From NORP294 sp047627915 (GTDB lineage Bacteria > Bacteroidota > Bacteroidia > Flavobacteriales_E > Vicingaceae), in the NCBI GenBank assembly GCA_047627915.1, contig JBLHTZ010000001.1:1-64000 (forward strand): DNA of 64,000 bases. The letters are read 5' to 3'. Positions within the stretch are counted from its first letter, which is position 1. Every line of letters starts with the position of its first letter. The position numbers and the translations under genes were made by a program. The notes beneath the pieces were generated by a model that saw only the letters and a list, made by a program, of their open reading frames with translations, had not been told where the DNA came from and searched no databases. Shown in pieces: positions 8,438-17,486 of this stretch.

Positions 8438-9655
8438 TTAATAGGCCGCCAACAGCAAATCCAAATCTTTGTAAGGCAAACCAAATTCTTCTGCCAAAAA
8501 TGGATTCGTTAACATTCCTTTATAAAGGTATATTCCCGACCGCACCGATAATATTTTTCGGATGCAGTGGTCAATTCCGCCTCCATCTCCTAATTCTATA
8601 ATTACGGGGGCAAAAATATTACTCAACGCATATGAAGCTGTTCTTGCAGCTCTGGAAGGTATGTTAGGCACACAGTAATGAATTACACCATGCAACTTAT
8701 AAGTTGGGTTAGCATGTGTTGTCACCTTAGAAGTCTCAAAGCAGCCCCCTTGATCTATACTAACATCTACAATTACAGACCCCTCTGGCATATTCTGTAC
8801 CATCTCTTCGCTAACAATAATTGGAGAACGACTTTTTGGTGAGCGCATGGCTCCAATGGCCACGTCGGCATGTTTTAACGCATTCGCAATAACCTTCGGC
8901 TGAAGTGTAGAGGTATAAACTCTTCTTCCGACCACATCTTGTAATCGTCTTAATTTGGAGGTATTGTTACTAAAAATCTTCACTGAGGCTCCTAAACCTA
9001 AAGCGGCTCGAGTTGCAAATTCCGCAACTGCTCCAGCGCCAAAAATAACGACCTCTGTTGGTTTTACTCCGGATATTCCACCCATCATTAAACCTTGTCC
9101 GCCATTCACATTACTTAAATATTCTGCAGCAATTAGGATCGAACTATTTCCCGCAATTTCACTCATGGCTCGAATTACCGGAAAACTTCCTGTATTATCT
9201 TTAATATAGTCGTATGCAATTGCGGTGACCTTCTTTTCAATCAATTTCTTGAGAAAGTCTTTCGGTTGAACAGGCAATTGTAAGGCAGAAATTACTGTCT
9301 GCCCCTGTTGCATCAAATCTAATTCCTCTGGTGAGAGGGGCTCAACTTTAAGAATGATATCAGCTTTGTACACTGAGTTTGTATCATACGCAATTTGAGC
9401 TCCGGCTTCACTGTAATCGTTATCAGAAAAGTTGGCCTTTTCGCCTGCTTTAGACTCAATTAAAACTTCATGACCGTTATTCACCAAAAGTTCTACATCT
9501 TGAGGAACAAGAGGAACCCTCCGTTCTTGCAAAGAAGTTTCTTTGGGAACACCAATAAATAAACTATTATTCTTTGTTTTAACCGCTTCAAGTTGCTCCT
9601 GAGGAAGCATTCTAGTGGCGGCCTGAGCTAATGATTTTACAACATCTTCAGACAT
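8438..9655 (-). CDS. ald: alanine dehydrogenase
   Basis: This enzyme carries out NAD-dependent oxidative deamination of L-alanine to pyruvate and ammonia, and the reverse. The 405-residue protein has the AlaDH/PNT N-terminal fold starting near residue 30 (FIGVPKETSLQERRVPLVP) and a Rossmann domain with VVIFGAGAVAEFATRAALGLGA. It is about 30 residues longer at the N-terminus than the classic 370-residue enzymes, as is usual in Bacteroidota. Its ATG overlaps the tsaE stop by 1 bp, so it is translationally coupled to tsaE. The AlaDH/PNT family is certain. The lack of a second transhydrogenase subunit supports alanine dehydrogenase over PntA. Confidence 0.93.
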   Translation of the reverse strand: MSEDVVKSLAQAATRMLPQEQLEAVKTKNNSLFIGVPKETSLQERRVPLVPQDVELLVNNGHEVLIESKAGEKANFSDNDYSEAGAQIAYDTNSVYKADIILKVEPLSPEELDLMQQGQTVISALQLPVQPKDFLKKLIEKKVTAIAYDYIKDNTGSFPVIRAMSEIAGNSSILIAAEYLSNVNGGQGLMMGGISGVKPTEVVIFGAGAVAEFATRAALGLGASVKIFSNNTSKLRRLQDVVGRRVYTSTLQPKVIANALKHADVAIGAMRSPKSRSPIIVSEEMVQNMPEGSVIVDVSIDQGGCFETSKVTTHANPTYKLHGVIHYCVPNIPSRAARTASYALSNIFAPVIIELGDGGGIDHCIRKILSVRSGIYLYKGMLTNPFLAEEFGLPYKDLDLLLAAY

Positions 9656-10071
9656 TAATTGATTTTATTTATGATAAATTCTCGTTCTTTTCCTGCAATA
9701 GATATGTGAACTTCCAGCCTTTTTTCAGGCAACAAACTTTCTATTTTTGATGGCCACTCAATTAAACAGAGATTCTTTCCATAAAAATAATCCTCAACAC
9801 CAATATCAAGAGCTTCCTCTTCAGATTCTAATCGATAAAAATCAAAATGAAACACAGTTTGTTTATCATCTGACTCATATTCGTTTACAATTGAGAAAGT
9901 AGGTGAGCTCACGTCATCTTTTACCCCAAGCAATTTAGACATATTTTTAATTAGCGTCGTCTTGCCCGCGCCTAAATCGCCGCGAAAGCCAACAATCCTA
10001 TACTCTTTGGTCAGCCCAATAATGGCTTTAGAAACCTTTTCCAACTCATTTTCAGTCGCTAGAATTTTCAT
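9655..10071 (-). CDS. tsaE: tRNA t6A37 synthesis ATPase TsaE
   Basis: TsaE is the ATPase partner of TsaB/TsaD in making threonylcarbamoyladenosine at position 37 of ANN-decoding tRNAs. It has 138 residues: Walker A GDLGAGKTT (31-39), SSPTF (55-59), HFDFYRL (75-81) and EWP (105-107), all family hallmarks. It begins 4 bp after porX and overlaps ald by 1 bp, an order I recall as common in Bacteroidota. The functional link between the three genes is unclear, so shared expression may be the only connection. Confidence 0.96.
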   Translation of the reverse strand: MKILATENELEKVSKAIIGLTKEYRIVGFRGDLGAGKTTLIKNMSKLLGVKDDVSSPTFSIVNEYESDDKQTVFHFDFYRLESEEEALDIGVEDYFYGKNLCLIEWPSKIESLLPEKRLEVHISIAGKEREFIINKIN

Positions 10072-10075
10072 ACTC

Positions 10076-11629
10076 TTACTTTTTAGGCGAAAGCTGAATA
10101 ATTGGCACCATCATCTCTTCCATCGAAATACCTCCATGCTGAAAGGTATTTTTATAATAACTTACATAATGATTGAAATTGTTAGGATAAGCAAAAAAGG
10201 CATCTCCCTTTGCGAATATAAAAGATTGACTAACGTTTACTTTTGGCAATCTGGCCAATTCAGGTTTCTCAATTGCTAAAACATCGCTGGCCTCATACGT
10301 TAAATTTTTGCCTTGCTTGTATCTCAAATTTGTATTCACCGTTTTATCCCCTACAACTTTCGAAGCTTCTTTCACTTTAATCGAACCGTGATCTGTTGTA
10401 ATTACAACTCTCCCTCCTCTTGCAGCAATTTCTTTTAATGCCTCTTTTAAAGGCGAATGATCAAACCAAGATAAGGTCAACGATCGATATGCTGCTTCAT
10501 CTTCCGCTAATTCTTTTATAACATCAGTATCTGTTCTAGCGTGAGATAACATGTCAATAAAATTGTAAACAATCACATTAAATGCATTATTCATTTGGTT
10601 CGGAATTTCACTTACTACTTTCCTTCCGTAACTTGGGTTCAACACCTTATTGTAAGCAAACCTTGTATCTTTTCCCAATCGTTTTAGCTGATGTCCTATT
10701 AACTCTTGCTCGTTCATATTCTTACCCCCTTCATCTTGGTCATTCAACCATAATTTTGGATACATTCTTTCAATATCCAACGGCATTAAACCTGCAAACA
10801 AAGCATTTCGGGCATATTGAGTGGTAGTAGGAAGTATACTCATGTAGGTCTCCTCTTTATCAATCCAGAACATTTCCTCAATCTGTGGCTTCAAAATTTG
10901 CCATTGATCTAATCGCAAATTATCAATCACAATAAGAAAGGTTGATCCCTCCTTCTGAATGAGTGGAAACACCTTTTCTTTGAACACATTATGCGACATT
11001 AAAGGAGCTCCCTCAGGATATTCCATCCAATCCAAGTAGTTATCTTCCACAAATCGGGCAAATAAGTTACCTGCTTCTTCTTTTTGAGTGTTTAGTATTT
11101 CAGACATTCCCGTATCTTCCGACCTCTCTAGTTCCAGCTCCCAATAAATTAACTTCTTGTACACCTCTTCCCAATCTTCATAATCCATATTATTATGAAG
11201 ACTCATACCGATGTTTCGAAAATCTTGTTGATATCCTATGTTGGTTTTTTCACTAACTAAACGAGCGGTGTCTAAATGTTTTTTTATGGTCAATAATATT
11301 TGATTAGGATTGACCGGTTTAATTAAATAATCAGATATTTTTGCTCCAATAGCATCTTCCATAATTGACTCCTCCTCACTCTTGGTAATCATAATCACGG
11401 GTAAAGAAGGGCTCATTGTCTTGATCTTATTCAAGGTTTCTAAACCAGATAAGCCTGGCATATTTTCATCTAAAAAGACCAAATCATACCGATTCTCTTT
11501 AATCAAATCCAAAGCTTCATCTCCACTAGTGGCTGGGGTTACTTCATAATTTTTTGCTTCTAAAAAAAGGATGTGTGGTTTTAAAAGAGCAATTTCGTCA
11601 TCTGCCCATAGGATTCTTATCTTCGTCAT
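10076..11629 (-). CDS. porX: T9SS response regulator PorX (receiver + PglZ phosphatase)
   Basis: PorX is an atypical response regulator needed for type IX secretion gene expression and function. The 517 residues comprise a CheY receiver (1-120; acidic pair D10/D11, phospho-acceptor D54 in VFLDENMPG, T82, K104), a helical linker, and a PglZ alkaline phosphatase-superfamily domain (about 215-517) with metal-binding TFLIVIDNLRLDQW, the nucleophile region TTTQYARNALFAG and VVITTDHGSI. Published work describes such a domain acting on nucleotide or oligonucleotide substrates. Its partner kinase PorY is not nearby. T9SS elements in the same window include a sorting-domain protein and a SprE/PorW lipoprotein. 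Confidence 0.96.
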   Translation of the reverse strand: MTKIRILWADDEIALLKPHILFLEAKNYEVTPATSGDEALDLIKENRYDLVFLDENMPGLSGLETLNKIKTMSPSLPVIMITKSEEESIMEDAIGAKISDYLIKPVNPNQILLTIKKHLDTARLVSEKTNIGYQQDFRNIGMSLHNNMDYEDWEEVYKKLIYWELELERSEDTGMSEILNTQKEEAGNLFARFVEDNYLDWMEYPEGAPLMSHNVFKEKVFPLIQKEGSTFLIVIDNLRLDQWQILKPQIEEMFWIDKEETYMSILPTTTQYARNALFAGLMPLDIERMYPKLWLNDQDEGGKNMNEQELIGHQLKRLGKDTRFAYNKVLNPSYGRKVVSEIPNQMNNAFNVIVYNFIDMLSHARTDTDVIKELAEDEAAYRSLTLSWFDHSPLKEALKEIAARGGRVVITTDHGSIKVKEASKVVGDKTVNTNLRYKQGKNLTYEASDVLAIEKPELARLPKVNVSQSFIFAKGDAFFAYPNNFNHYVSYYKNTFQHGGISMEEMMVPIIQLSPKK

Positions 11630-11712
11630 TCAGTTTTGTTTTGATTGCAAGTAAAGTGAAAGTGGCTGAAGCTACAAATCACACTTGCTAAAATTAGTTA
11701 AATCTAAATCGC

Positions 11713-12975
11713 TTGAGAAATAGTAAATACAATAAAAAGAAGATCTTTAACGACCCCGTTTATGGGTTTATTTCATTGCCCTTCAATTTAATTTTCGACA
11801 TCATAGAACACCCGTTTTTTCAACGACTTCGGAGAATAAAACAATTGGGGCTAACGCATTTAGTTTATCCCGGAGCGTTGCATACCAGATTTCATCATGC
11901 TATGGGCGCCATGCACCTTACCATGAAGGCGCTAGATGTAATTACATCAAAAGGGCAAAAAGTCACAAAGAAGGAGCGAAAAGCTACTTTAATTGCAATT
12001 CTTTTACATGACATTGGACATGGTCCATTTTCACATGCCTTAGAGTACAGTATTGTTGGAAACGTTACGCATGAAGATATTTCTAGTTTTTTCATGCAAC
12101 GATTAAACGACGAATTCGAAGGAAAATTAACCCTCGCCATAAAAATATTTGAAAATAAATACAAGAAACCTTTCTTGCATCAATTGGTATCGTCCCAATT
12201 AGATATGGACCGTTTAGACTATTTAAAAAGAGATAGTTTTTTTACAGGAGTGTCTGAAGGAGTAATTAGTTCAGAACGGATTATCTCGATGCTCAATGTA
12301 AAAGAAGGCAACCTCGTAATTGAAGCAAAAGGTATTTATTCAATTGAAAAATTTATCATTGCCAGAAGACTAATGTATTGGCAAGTTTATTTGCACAAAA
12401 CTGTGCTTTCCGCAGAACGTTTAGTCGTTAACATTTTAAAAAGAGCAAAAGAGTTGGCACTTAACGATGAGGATCTTTTCTGCACCGATGCTTTGCGTTA
12501 CTTTTTGTACCAAAATCATGATAAAGAATCTTTTGAGAAAAATCCCGAGACCTTAGTTCGCTTTTCAGAGTTAGACGATTTTGATATTACTGCCTCCATA
12601 AAAATGTGGCAAAACCACTCAGACCGTGTTTTGAGCAGTTTATGTAAATCTTTAGTAAATCGAAATTTATATAAAATTGATATTCGGAAGAAAGCCTTTA
12701 CAAAAGCAGAAATTGGTGAACATTTGGAAGAATTAGCAACTGCGACAGGTATTGACGGAAAAGAAGCAAGCTATTTTATCTTTACCGACTCTATTAAAAA
12801 CAATGCCTATTCACCCAAAAAAGATAAAATTAATTTACTCTTTAAGGACGGTGAAATAAAAGACATAGCAGAAGCTGCCGACCAGCTGAATATAAACGCC
12901 TTAACGGAAGAAGTTGTAAAGCATTTTATTTGTTATCCCAAACAAGTTATGGTTGATAACTTGAAAAACAACTAA
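11713..12975 (+). CDS. HD-domain phosphohydrolase (dNTPase/SAMHD1-like family)
   Basis: The 420-residue protein has a clear HD metal site: H57 and H61 in LHTRFHH, the HD pair H99-D100 in ILLHDIGHGPFSHALEY, and a distal aspartate in SQLDMDRLDYLKRD. This architecture is widespread in Bacteroidota and annotated as an HD-domain phosphohydrolase; nucleotide hydrolysis is likely but the substrate is unknown. The start is TTG 11713, because an in-frame TAG at 11695 excludes anything further upstream and no ATG precedes the conserved FNDPVYGF segment. It diverges from porX and is followed 36 bp later by lpxD. Confidence 0.9.
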   Translation: MRNSKYNKKKIFNDPVYGFISLPFNLIFDIIEHPFFQRLRRIKQLGLTHLVYPGALHTRFHHAMGAMHLTMKALDVITSKGQKVTKKERKATLIAILLHDIGHGPFSHALEYSIVGNVTHEDISSFFMQRLNDEFEGKLTLAIKIFENKYKKPFLHQLVSSQLDMDRLDYLKRDSFFTGVSEGVISSERIISMLNVKEGNLVIEAKGIYSIEKFIIARRLMYWQVYLHKTVLSAERLVVNILKRAKELALNDEDLFCTDALRYFLYQNHDKESFEKNPETLVRFSELDDFDITASIKMWQNHSDRVLSSLCKSLVNRNLYKIDIRKKAFTKAEIGEHLEELATATGIDGKEASYFIFTDSIKNNAYSPKKDKINLLFKDGEIKDIAEAADQLNINALTEEVVKHFICYPKQVMVDNLKNN

Positions 12976-12999
12976 CTTAGGCCTACTTTAATTATTTAT

Positions 13000-13007
13000 T
13001 ACTTTTG
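13000..13007 (+). promoter_or_regulatory. -7 box before lpxD
   Basis: TACTTTTG matches TAnnTTTG exactly and ends only 4 nt before the lpxD ATG. There is no TTG at the usual -33 distance. If used, the lpxD mRNA would be leaderless or nearly so. Confidence 0.45.
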
Positions 13008-13011
13008 AACG

Positions 13012-14061
13012 ATGGAATTTTCAGCCAACCAAATCTCCGAATTGCTGCAAGGAACAGTTGAAGGAAACGGAGAAACAAGCGTTTCTGCCCTTTCAAAAAT
13101 TGAAGAAGGCAAACCAGGTTCGTTGTCTTTTTTGGCAAATCCAAAATATACAGAGTATATCTACGACACACAGGCTTCAATAGTAATAGTTGGAAACGAC
13201 TTTACTGCTGAGAAACCTTTAAAAAATAGCCCAACACTTATTCGAGTTCAGGACGCTTACGGAGCTTTTGGCAAATTACTTGAAATGTACAATCAAGTAA
13301 AAAACAATAAGGTTGGAATTGCTAAATCTGCGATTGTTTCAGAAACGGCAAGTATTGGAGAGAATGTTTATTTAGGAGAAAACGTAGTAATTGGCGACAA
13401 TACTAAAATAGCGGATGGTGTTAAAGTATTCCCAAATTCATTTGTAGGCGACAATGCTTCTATCGGGTCCAACACTACCGTTTTTGCAGGAGCAAGAATC
13501 TATTCTGAAACACAGATTGGAAAAGATTGTGTCATTCATTCTGGAACTATTTTAGGTGCCGATGGATTTGGTTTTGTTCCAAACAGTGAAAACAACTATA
13601 AAAAAGTTCCTCAAATTGGCAACGTTGTTATTGAAGATTATGTAGAAATTGGAGCGAACACTTGTGTTGACAGAGCAACTTTAGGTTCTACTTACATTAG
13701 AAAAGGAGTTAAACTGGACAACTTAATCCAGATTGCACACAACGTAGACATTGGAGAAAATACAGTAATAGCTGCACAAACAGGAATTGCAGGTTCTACC
13801 AAAATTGGTAAAAATTGTATGATTGGCGGACAAGTAGGAATTGTAGGTCACATAAAAATTGCTGACGAAGTAAAAATTGCGGCACAAAGTGGCGTAGGAA
13901 ATTCCATTGAAGAAAAGGGCGCCATCGTTCAAGGCTCTCCCGCTATTCCAATTGGAGATTATAAGAGATCATATGTAATGTTTAGAAAGTTACCTTCAAT
14001 GGCTAGCCAAATTAGGGACTTAGAAAAACAATTGAAAGAATTAAAATCAGACTCAAATTAG
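13012..14061 (+). CDS. lpxD: UDP-3-O-acylglucosamine N-acyltransferase LpxD
   Basis: LpxD carries out the third step of lipid A synthesis, adding the N-linked hydroxyacyl chain from acyl-ACP to UDP-3-O-acyl-glucosamine in the cytoplasm. It has 349 residues: an N-terminal uridine-binding domain (1-100), a left-handed beta-helix of hexapeptide repeats (about 105-320) with catalytic H243 in NLIQIAHNVDIG, and a short C-terminal helix. It is the first gene of a tight lipid A run: lpxC/fabZ starts 3 bp after its stop and lpxA overlaps that gene. Confidence 0.96.
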   Translation: MEFSANQISELLQGTVEGNGETSVSALSKIEEGKPGSLSFLANPKYTEYIYDTQASIVIVGNDFTAEKPLKNSPTLIRVQDAYGAFGKLLEMYNQVKNNKVGIAKSAIVSETASIGENVYLGENVVIGDNTKIADGVKVFPNSFVGDNASIGSNTTVFAGARIYSETQIGKDCVIHSGTILGADGFGFVPNSENNYKKVPQIGNVVIEDYVEIGANTCVDRATLGSTYIRKGVKLDNLIQIAHNVDIGENTVIAAQTGIAGSTKIGKNCMIGGQVGIVGHIKIADEVKIAAQSGVGNSIEEKGAIVQGSPAIPIGDYKRSYVMFRKLPSMASQIRDLEKQLKELKSDSN

Positions 14062-14064
14062 TTT

Positions 14065-15453
14065 ATGAGCACGAAACAAAAGACCATCAAGAACTCAATT
14101 TCGTTAAGCGGAGTTGGATTACATACCGGAGAAAAAGCAACTGTAACGTTTAAATCGGCTCCTGAAAACCACGGATTCGTTTTTCAACGAATAGACCTGG
14201 ACGGAAAGCCAACAGTAAAAGCAGATTGTGACTTAGTAGTAGATATTTCTCGAGGAACTACAATAGAACAGAACGGAGCAAGAGTGCACACAACAGAACA
14301 TTTACTAGCTGCTGCTTACGGTTTAGAAATTGATAACTTATTGATTGAAATTGATGGTCCGGAGGTTCCTATTTTGGATGGGAGTGCTCATTTTTTCTTG
14401 CAGGCATTAAAAGACTCAGGCATTGAAGATCAAGAAGCTGAGAAAGACTACTTTGTCATTGAAGAGAACTTAACGTATGAAGATTTAGACCGTATGACAG
14501 AAATGTTGGCGGTTCCTCAAGATGAATTTCGCTTAACAGTAATGGTTGATTACAATTCGCCAACGTTGGGAACACAGCATGCCCACATGTACCATTTAGG
14601 TGAGTTTGAAGAAAACATTTCCATGTGCAGAACATTCGTTTTCTTGCGAGAATTGGAATTTTTAGCGAAAAACAATCTTATAAAAGGGGGTGATTTAGAC
14701 AATGCGATTGTGTTAGTTGATCACATTCCACCACAAGAAAAGTTAGATGAGATTGCAGAATTATTAGGTAAACCGAAAATCTCAGTTACTGATACGGGAG
14801 TTCTAAATAACTTAAAATTACATTTTCAAGACGAACCAGCTAGACACAAATTACTAGATATTGTAGGAGATTTAGCTTTAGTTGGTCGACCAATTAAAGG
14901 ACATATTTTAGCTGCAAGACCTGGTCATAAAGGCAATGTAGACTTTGCACGAATTATAAAAGCAGAAATTAAGAAACGGGAAAAAGCCTGCCCAAAGTTT
15001 GATTTAACGTCTGAGCCAATTCACGACATCAATAGCATTGAGAAAATATTACCTCACCGTTATCCGATGTTATTAGTCGACAAAGTTATTGAGTTAAGCG
15101 ATACCCATGTAGTGGGTGTAAAAAATGTGACCATGAACGAACAGTTCTTTCAAGGTCACTTTCCGGGAGCGCCCGTAATGCCCGGAGTCTTAATGATCGA
15201 AGCAATGGCGCAGACAGGAGGAATTTTAGCACTAAGCACGGTTCCAGATCCTGAAAACTACCTCACTTATTTTGTAAAAATCGACAAGGTTAAATTCAAG
15301 CAAAAAGTCATTCCTGGAGATGTCTTAATATTTAGATTAGATTTGTTGCAACCAATTCGAAGAGGAATGGTTTTAATGGCAGCCAAAGCCTATGTTAACG
15401 GAAAAGTAGTTGCAGAAGGAGAGTTAATGGCGCAAATTGTAAAAGAAAAATAA
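14065..15453 (+). CDS. lpxC/fabZ: bifunctional LpxC deacetylase / FabZ dehydratase
   Basis: This is a 462-residue natural fusion characteristic of Bacteroidota. Residues 1-305 are LpxC, the zinc deacetylase that commits UDP-acyl-GlcNAc to lipid A: ligands H79 (TTEHL), H261 and D265 (RHKLLDIVGD) and catalytic H288 (RPGHKGN). Residues 320-462 are FabZ, the 3-hydroxyacyl-ACP dehydratase, with HRYPMLLVDKV and catalytic H365 and E379 (FFQGHFPGAPVMPG). The fusion puts the two enzymes competing for hydroxyacyl-ACP in one chain, which may balance lipid A against phospholipid synthesis. It overlaps lpxA by 1 bp (TAATG). Confidence 0.98.
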   Translation: MSTKQKTIKNSISLSGVGLHTGEKATVTFKSAPENHGFVFQRIDLDGKPTVKADCDLVVDISRGTTIEQNGARVHTTEHLLAAAYGLEIDNLLIEIDGPEVPILDGSAHFFLQALKDSGIEDQEAEKDYFVIEENLTYEDLDRMTEMLAVPQDEFRLTVMVDYNSPTLGTQHAHMYHLGEFEENISMCRTFVFLRELEFLAKNNLIKGGDLDNAIVLVDHIPPQEKLDEIAELLGKPKISVTDTGVLNNLKLHFQDEPARHKLLDIVGDLALVGRPIKGHILAARPGHKGNVDFARIIKAEIKKREKACPKFDLTSEPIHDINSIEKILPHRYPMLLVDKVIELSDTHVVGVKNVTMNEQFFQGHFPGAPVMPGVLMIEAMAQTGGILALSTVPDPENYLTYFVKIDKVKFKQKVIPGDVLIFRLDLLQPIRRGMVLMAAKAYVNGKVVAEGELMAQIVKEK

Positions 15454-16226
15454 TGGAGCACGCTTATATTCATCCCAATGCAAAAATTGGTAAAAACGTT
15501 ACCATAGACCCTTTCACTTATATTGCTGGTGATGTTGTAATTGGAGATAACACTTGGATTGGACCTAACGTAACCATTATGGACGGCGCTAGGATTGGTA
15601 AAAACTGCAAAATATTTCCTGGGGCAGTTATTTCAGCCATACCGCAAGATTTAAAATTTCATGGTGAGGTTACTACTGCAGAAATTGGCAATAATACCAC
15701 AATCAGAGAGTGTGTAACAATTAACCGAGGGACGGTTGATAGAAACAAAACCGTTGTTGGTAATGACTGCTTATTAATGGCTTACGTGCACATTGCTCAC
15801 GATGCTTTAATTGGCAACAATGTAATTTTAGCGAATACAGCTAACATTGCAGGCCATGTAACTATTGAAGACCACGTAATTTTAGAAGGTGTTGTGGCTG
15901 TGCAACAATTTATAAGAATTGGAGAGCATTCGTTTATTGCAGGAGGGTCTTTGGTTCGTAAAGATGTTCCTCCTTTTGTTAAGGCTGCTAGAGAGCCTTT
16001 GACCTATGCAGGAATAAATGCTATAGGTTTGCGCAGAAGAGGTTACCAAACAGCTACAATTAGTCAAATCGAAGATATCTACCGACACATTTTTGTGCAC
16101 GGCACAAATGTTTCTAAATCAATTGAAGAAATAAAAGCATCCATTGAGGACTCAGTGGAAAAGACCCAAATCTTAGATTTCATTGAAGGTTCCCAGAAAG
16201 GAATTATTAGAGGCCCTTTAAGTTAA
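15453..16226 (+). CDS. lpxA: UDP-N-acetylglucosamine acyltransferase LpxA
   Basis: LpxA performs the first step of lipid A synthesis, transferring a hydroxyacyl chain from ACP to the 3-OH of UDP-GlcNAc. It has 257 residues with a left-handed beta-helix over about 1-190, catalytic H116 in YVHIAHDALIG, and a C-terminal helical domain. It starts within the stop of lpxC/fabZ (1-bp overlap), so expression is coupled. Its placement after LpxC/FabZ is usual for the phylum. Confidence 0.97.
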   Translation: MEHAYIHPNAKIGKNVTIDPFTYIAGDVVIGDNTWIGPNVTIMDGARIGKNCKIFPGAVISAIPQDLKFHGEVTTAEIGNNTTIRECVTINRGTVDRNKTVVGNDCLLMAYVHIAHDALIGNNVILANTANIAGHVTIEDHVILEGVVAVQQFIRIGEHSFIAGGSLVRKDVPPFVKAAREPLTYAGINAIGLRRRGYQTATISQIEDIYRHIFVHGTNVSKSIEEIKASIEDSVEKTQILDFIEGSQKGIIRGPLS

Positions 16227-16250
16227 TTAGACCGTAGAAGGTTAAGGAAA

Positions 16251-16871
16251 ATGAACATCCAAATTGATTCACTTTCAAAGCGATTTAATAAAGAATGGAT
16301 TTTTCAATCTCTCTCCTTCGTAATATCTTCTGGCGAAAAAATTGGAATAATAGGATCAAATGGAAGTGGGAAGTCAACTTTTATCAAGCTAATATCCGCT
16401 GCCGATCTCCCGTCTAAAGGCGAGATTAAGTACTTTATTTCTAACACCGAAATTGATGAAGGGGAAATCTATAGCTCCATTAATTTTACAGCTCCATATA
16501 TTGACTTAATCGAAGAGTTAAGTTGCAAAGAATTAATTGATTTCCACCTCCAGTTCAAAGCCTTCCAAAACGGCTTAACGGCTGATTCATTTATTGACTT
16601 AGTTTATTTAAAAGATGCTGAGCATAAATTCATTAAAAACTTTTCATCCGGAATGAAGCAACGCTTGAAGCTTGGCTTAGCGATTTGCAGCCAATCTGAA
16701 TTGTTACTGCTTGACGAACCGTGTTCTAATCTAGACACAAGAGGAGTAGAATTATATCACAAATTGATGGACCAATACAACCAAAATAGGACTACTATTA
16801 TTGGTTCAAACGAACAAAAGGACGAACTTTACAAGATTGAAAAAACATTAAGAATCACAGATTATAAATAA
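16251..16871 (+). CDS. ABC transporter ATP-binding protein
   Basis: This is a 206-residue stand-alone nucleotide-binding subunit: Walker A GSNGSGKST (35-43), signature FSSGMKQR (131-138, with F-S-S-G-M replacing LSGGQ) and Walker B LLLLDEP (151-157). No permease gene is adjacent, so its membrane partner is encoded elsewhere. It lies 24 bp after lpxA and before efp, an arrangement I recall from other Bacteroidota. Its place in a lipid A run makes an envelope export role possible, but the substrate is unknown. Confidence 0.9.
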   Translation: MNIQIDSLSKRFNKEWIFQSLSFVISSGEKIGIIGSNGSGKSTFIKLISAADLPSKGEIKYFISNTEIDEGEIYSSINFTAPYIDLIEELSCKELIDFHLQFKAFQNGLTADSFIDLVYLKDAEHKFIKNFSSGMKQRLKLGLAICSQSELLLLDEPCSNLDTRGVELYHKLMDQYNQNRTTIIGSNEQKDELYKIEKTLRITDYK

Positions 16872-16890
16872 CAATTTAAAGTCTAATCCC

Positions 16891-16898
16891 TATCTTTG
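16891..16898 (+). promoter_or_regulatory. -7 box before efp
   Basis: TATCTTTG matches TAnnTTTG, 18 nt before the efp ATG. No clear TTG lies at -33. It could give efp its own transcript inside the lpx run. Confidence 0.4.
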
Positions 16899-16916
16899 AT
16901 TCTATACATTTAAATT

Positions 16917-17483
16917 ATGGCAAATACTTCAGATTTTAAGAACGGATTGTGTATGAATTGGAACAACGATTTATACAAAATACTTGAATTTCAACATGTA
17001 AAACCAGGTAAAGGCCCAGCATTTGTACGTACTAAAATGCAAAGCTTAACCTCAGGTAAAATCATCGACAATACGTTTAATGCAGGTGTGAAAATTGATC
17101 CAGTACGAATTGAAACTCGCCAATATCAATATTTATTTAATGATGACAGTGGTTTTCACTTTATGAATACTGATGACTACGAACAGACCTTCTTGCAAAA
17201 AGAGATGATTAATGCACCACAATTCTTGAAAGAAGGAGATATGGTTGATATTACCTACCATGCAGAAGAGGAAAAGCCATTATCCTGCGATTTACCTGCC
17301 TTTGTAAATTTAGAAATTACATTTACTGAACCAGGAATAAAAGGTGACACGGCAACAAACGCTACAAAGCCTGCAACTGTTGAAACAGGAGCTGAAGTTC
17401 GAGTTCCTTTGTTCATTAATGAAGGTGACAGAATTCGTATTGACACCAGAGATGGTTCGTATTGTGAGCGTTTGAAATCGTAA
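16917..17483 (+). CDS. efp: translation elongation factor P
   Basis: EF-P relieves ribosome stalling at polyproline stretches. The 188-residue protein has the normal three beta-barrel domains: an N-terminal KOW-like domain with the tip loop VKPGKGPAF (K32 at the modified position) and two OB-type domains ending in GDRIRIDTRDGSYCERLKS. The tip residue is lysine rather than arginine, so EarP-type rhamnosylation is unlikely. The next gene, an LpxD-like acyltransferase, begins 3 bp after the stop, suggesting one operon. Confidence 0.97.
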   Translation: MANTSDFKNGLCMNWNNDLYKILEFQHVKPGKGPAFVRTKMQSLTSGKIIDNTFNAGVKIDPVRIETRQYQYLFNDDSGFHFMNTDDYEQTFLQKEMINAPQFLKEGDMVDITYHAEEEKPLSCDLPAFVNLEITFTEPGIKGDTATNATKPATVETGAEVRVPLFINEGDRIRIDTRDGSYCERLKS

Positions 17484-17486
17484 GTC

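Noticed and set aside
10076..11629. PglZ domain suggesting a BREX phage-defence gene
   Set aside because: The receiver domain with D54, the 517-residue length and the tsaE-ald context identify PorX, a T9SS regulator. No BREX partner genes are present.
11713..12975. HD phosphohydrolase as an anti-phage dNTPase
   Set aside because: It sits between porX and lipid A genes with no defence genes around it and is a widely conserved Bacteroidota protein.
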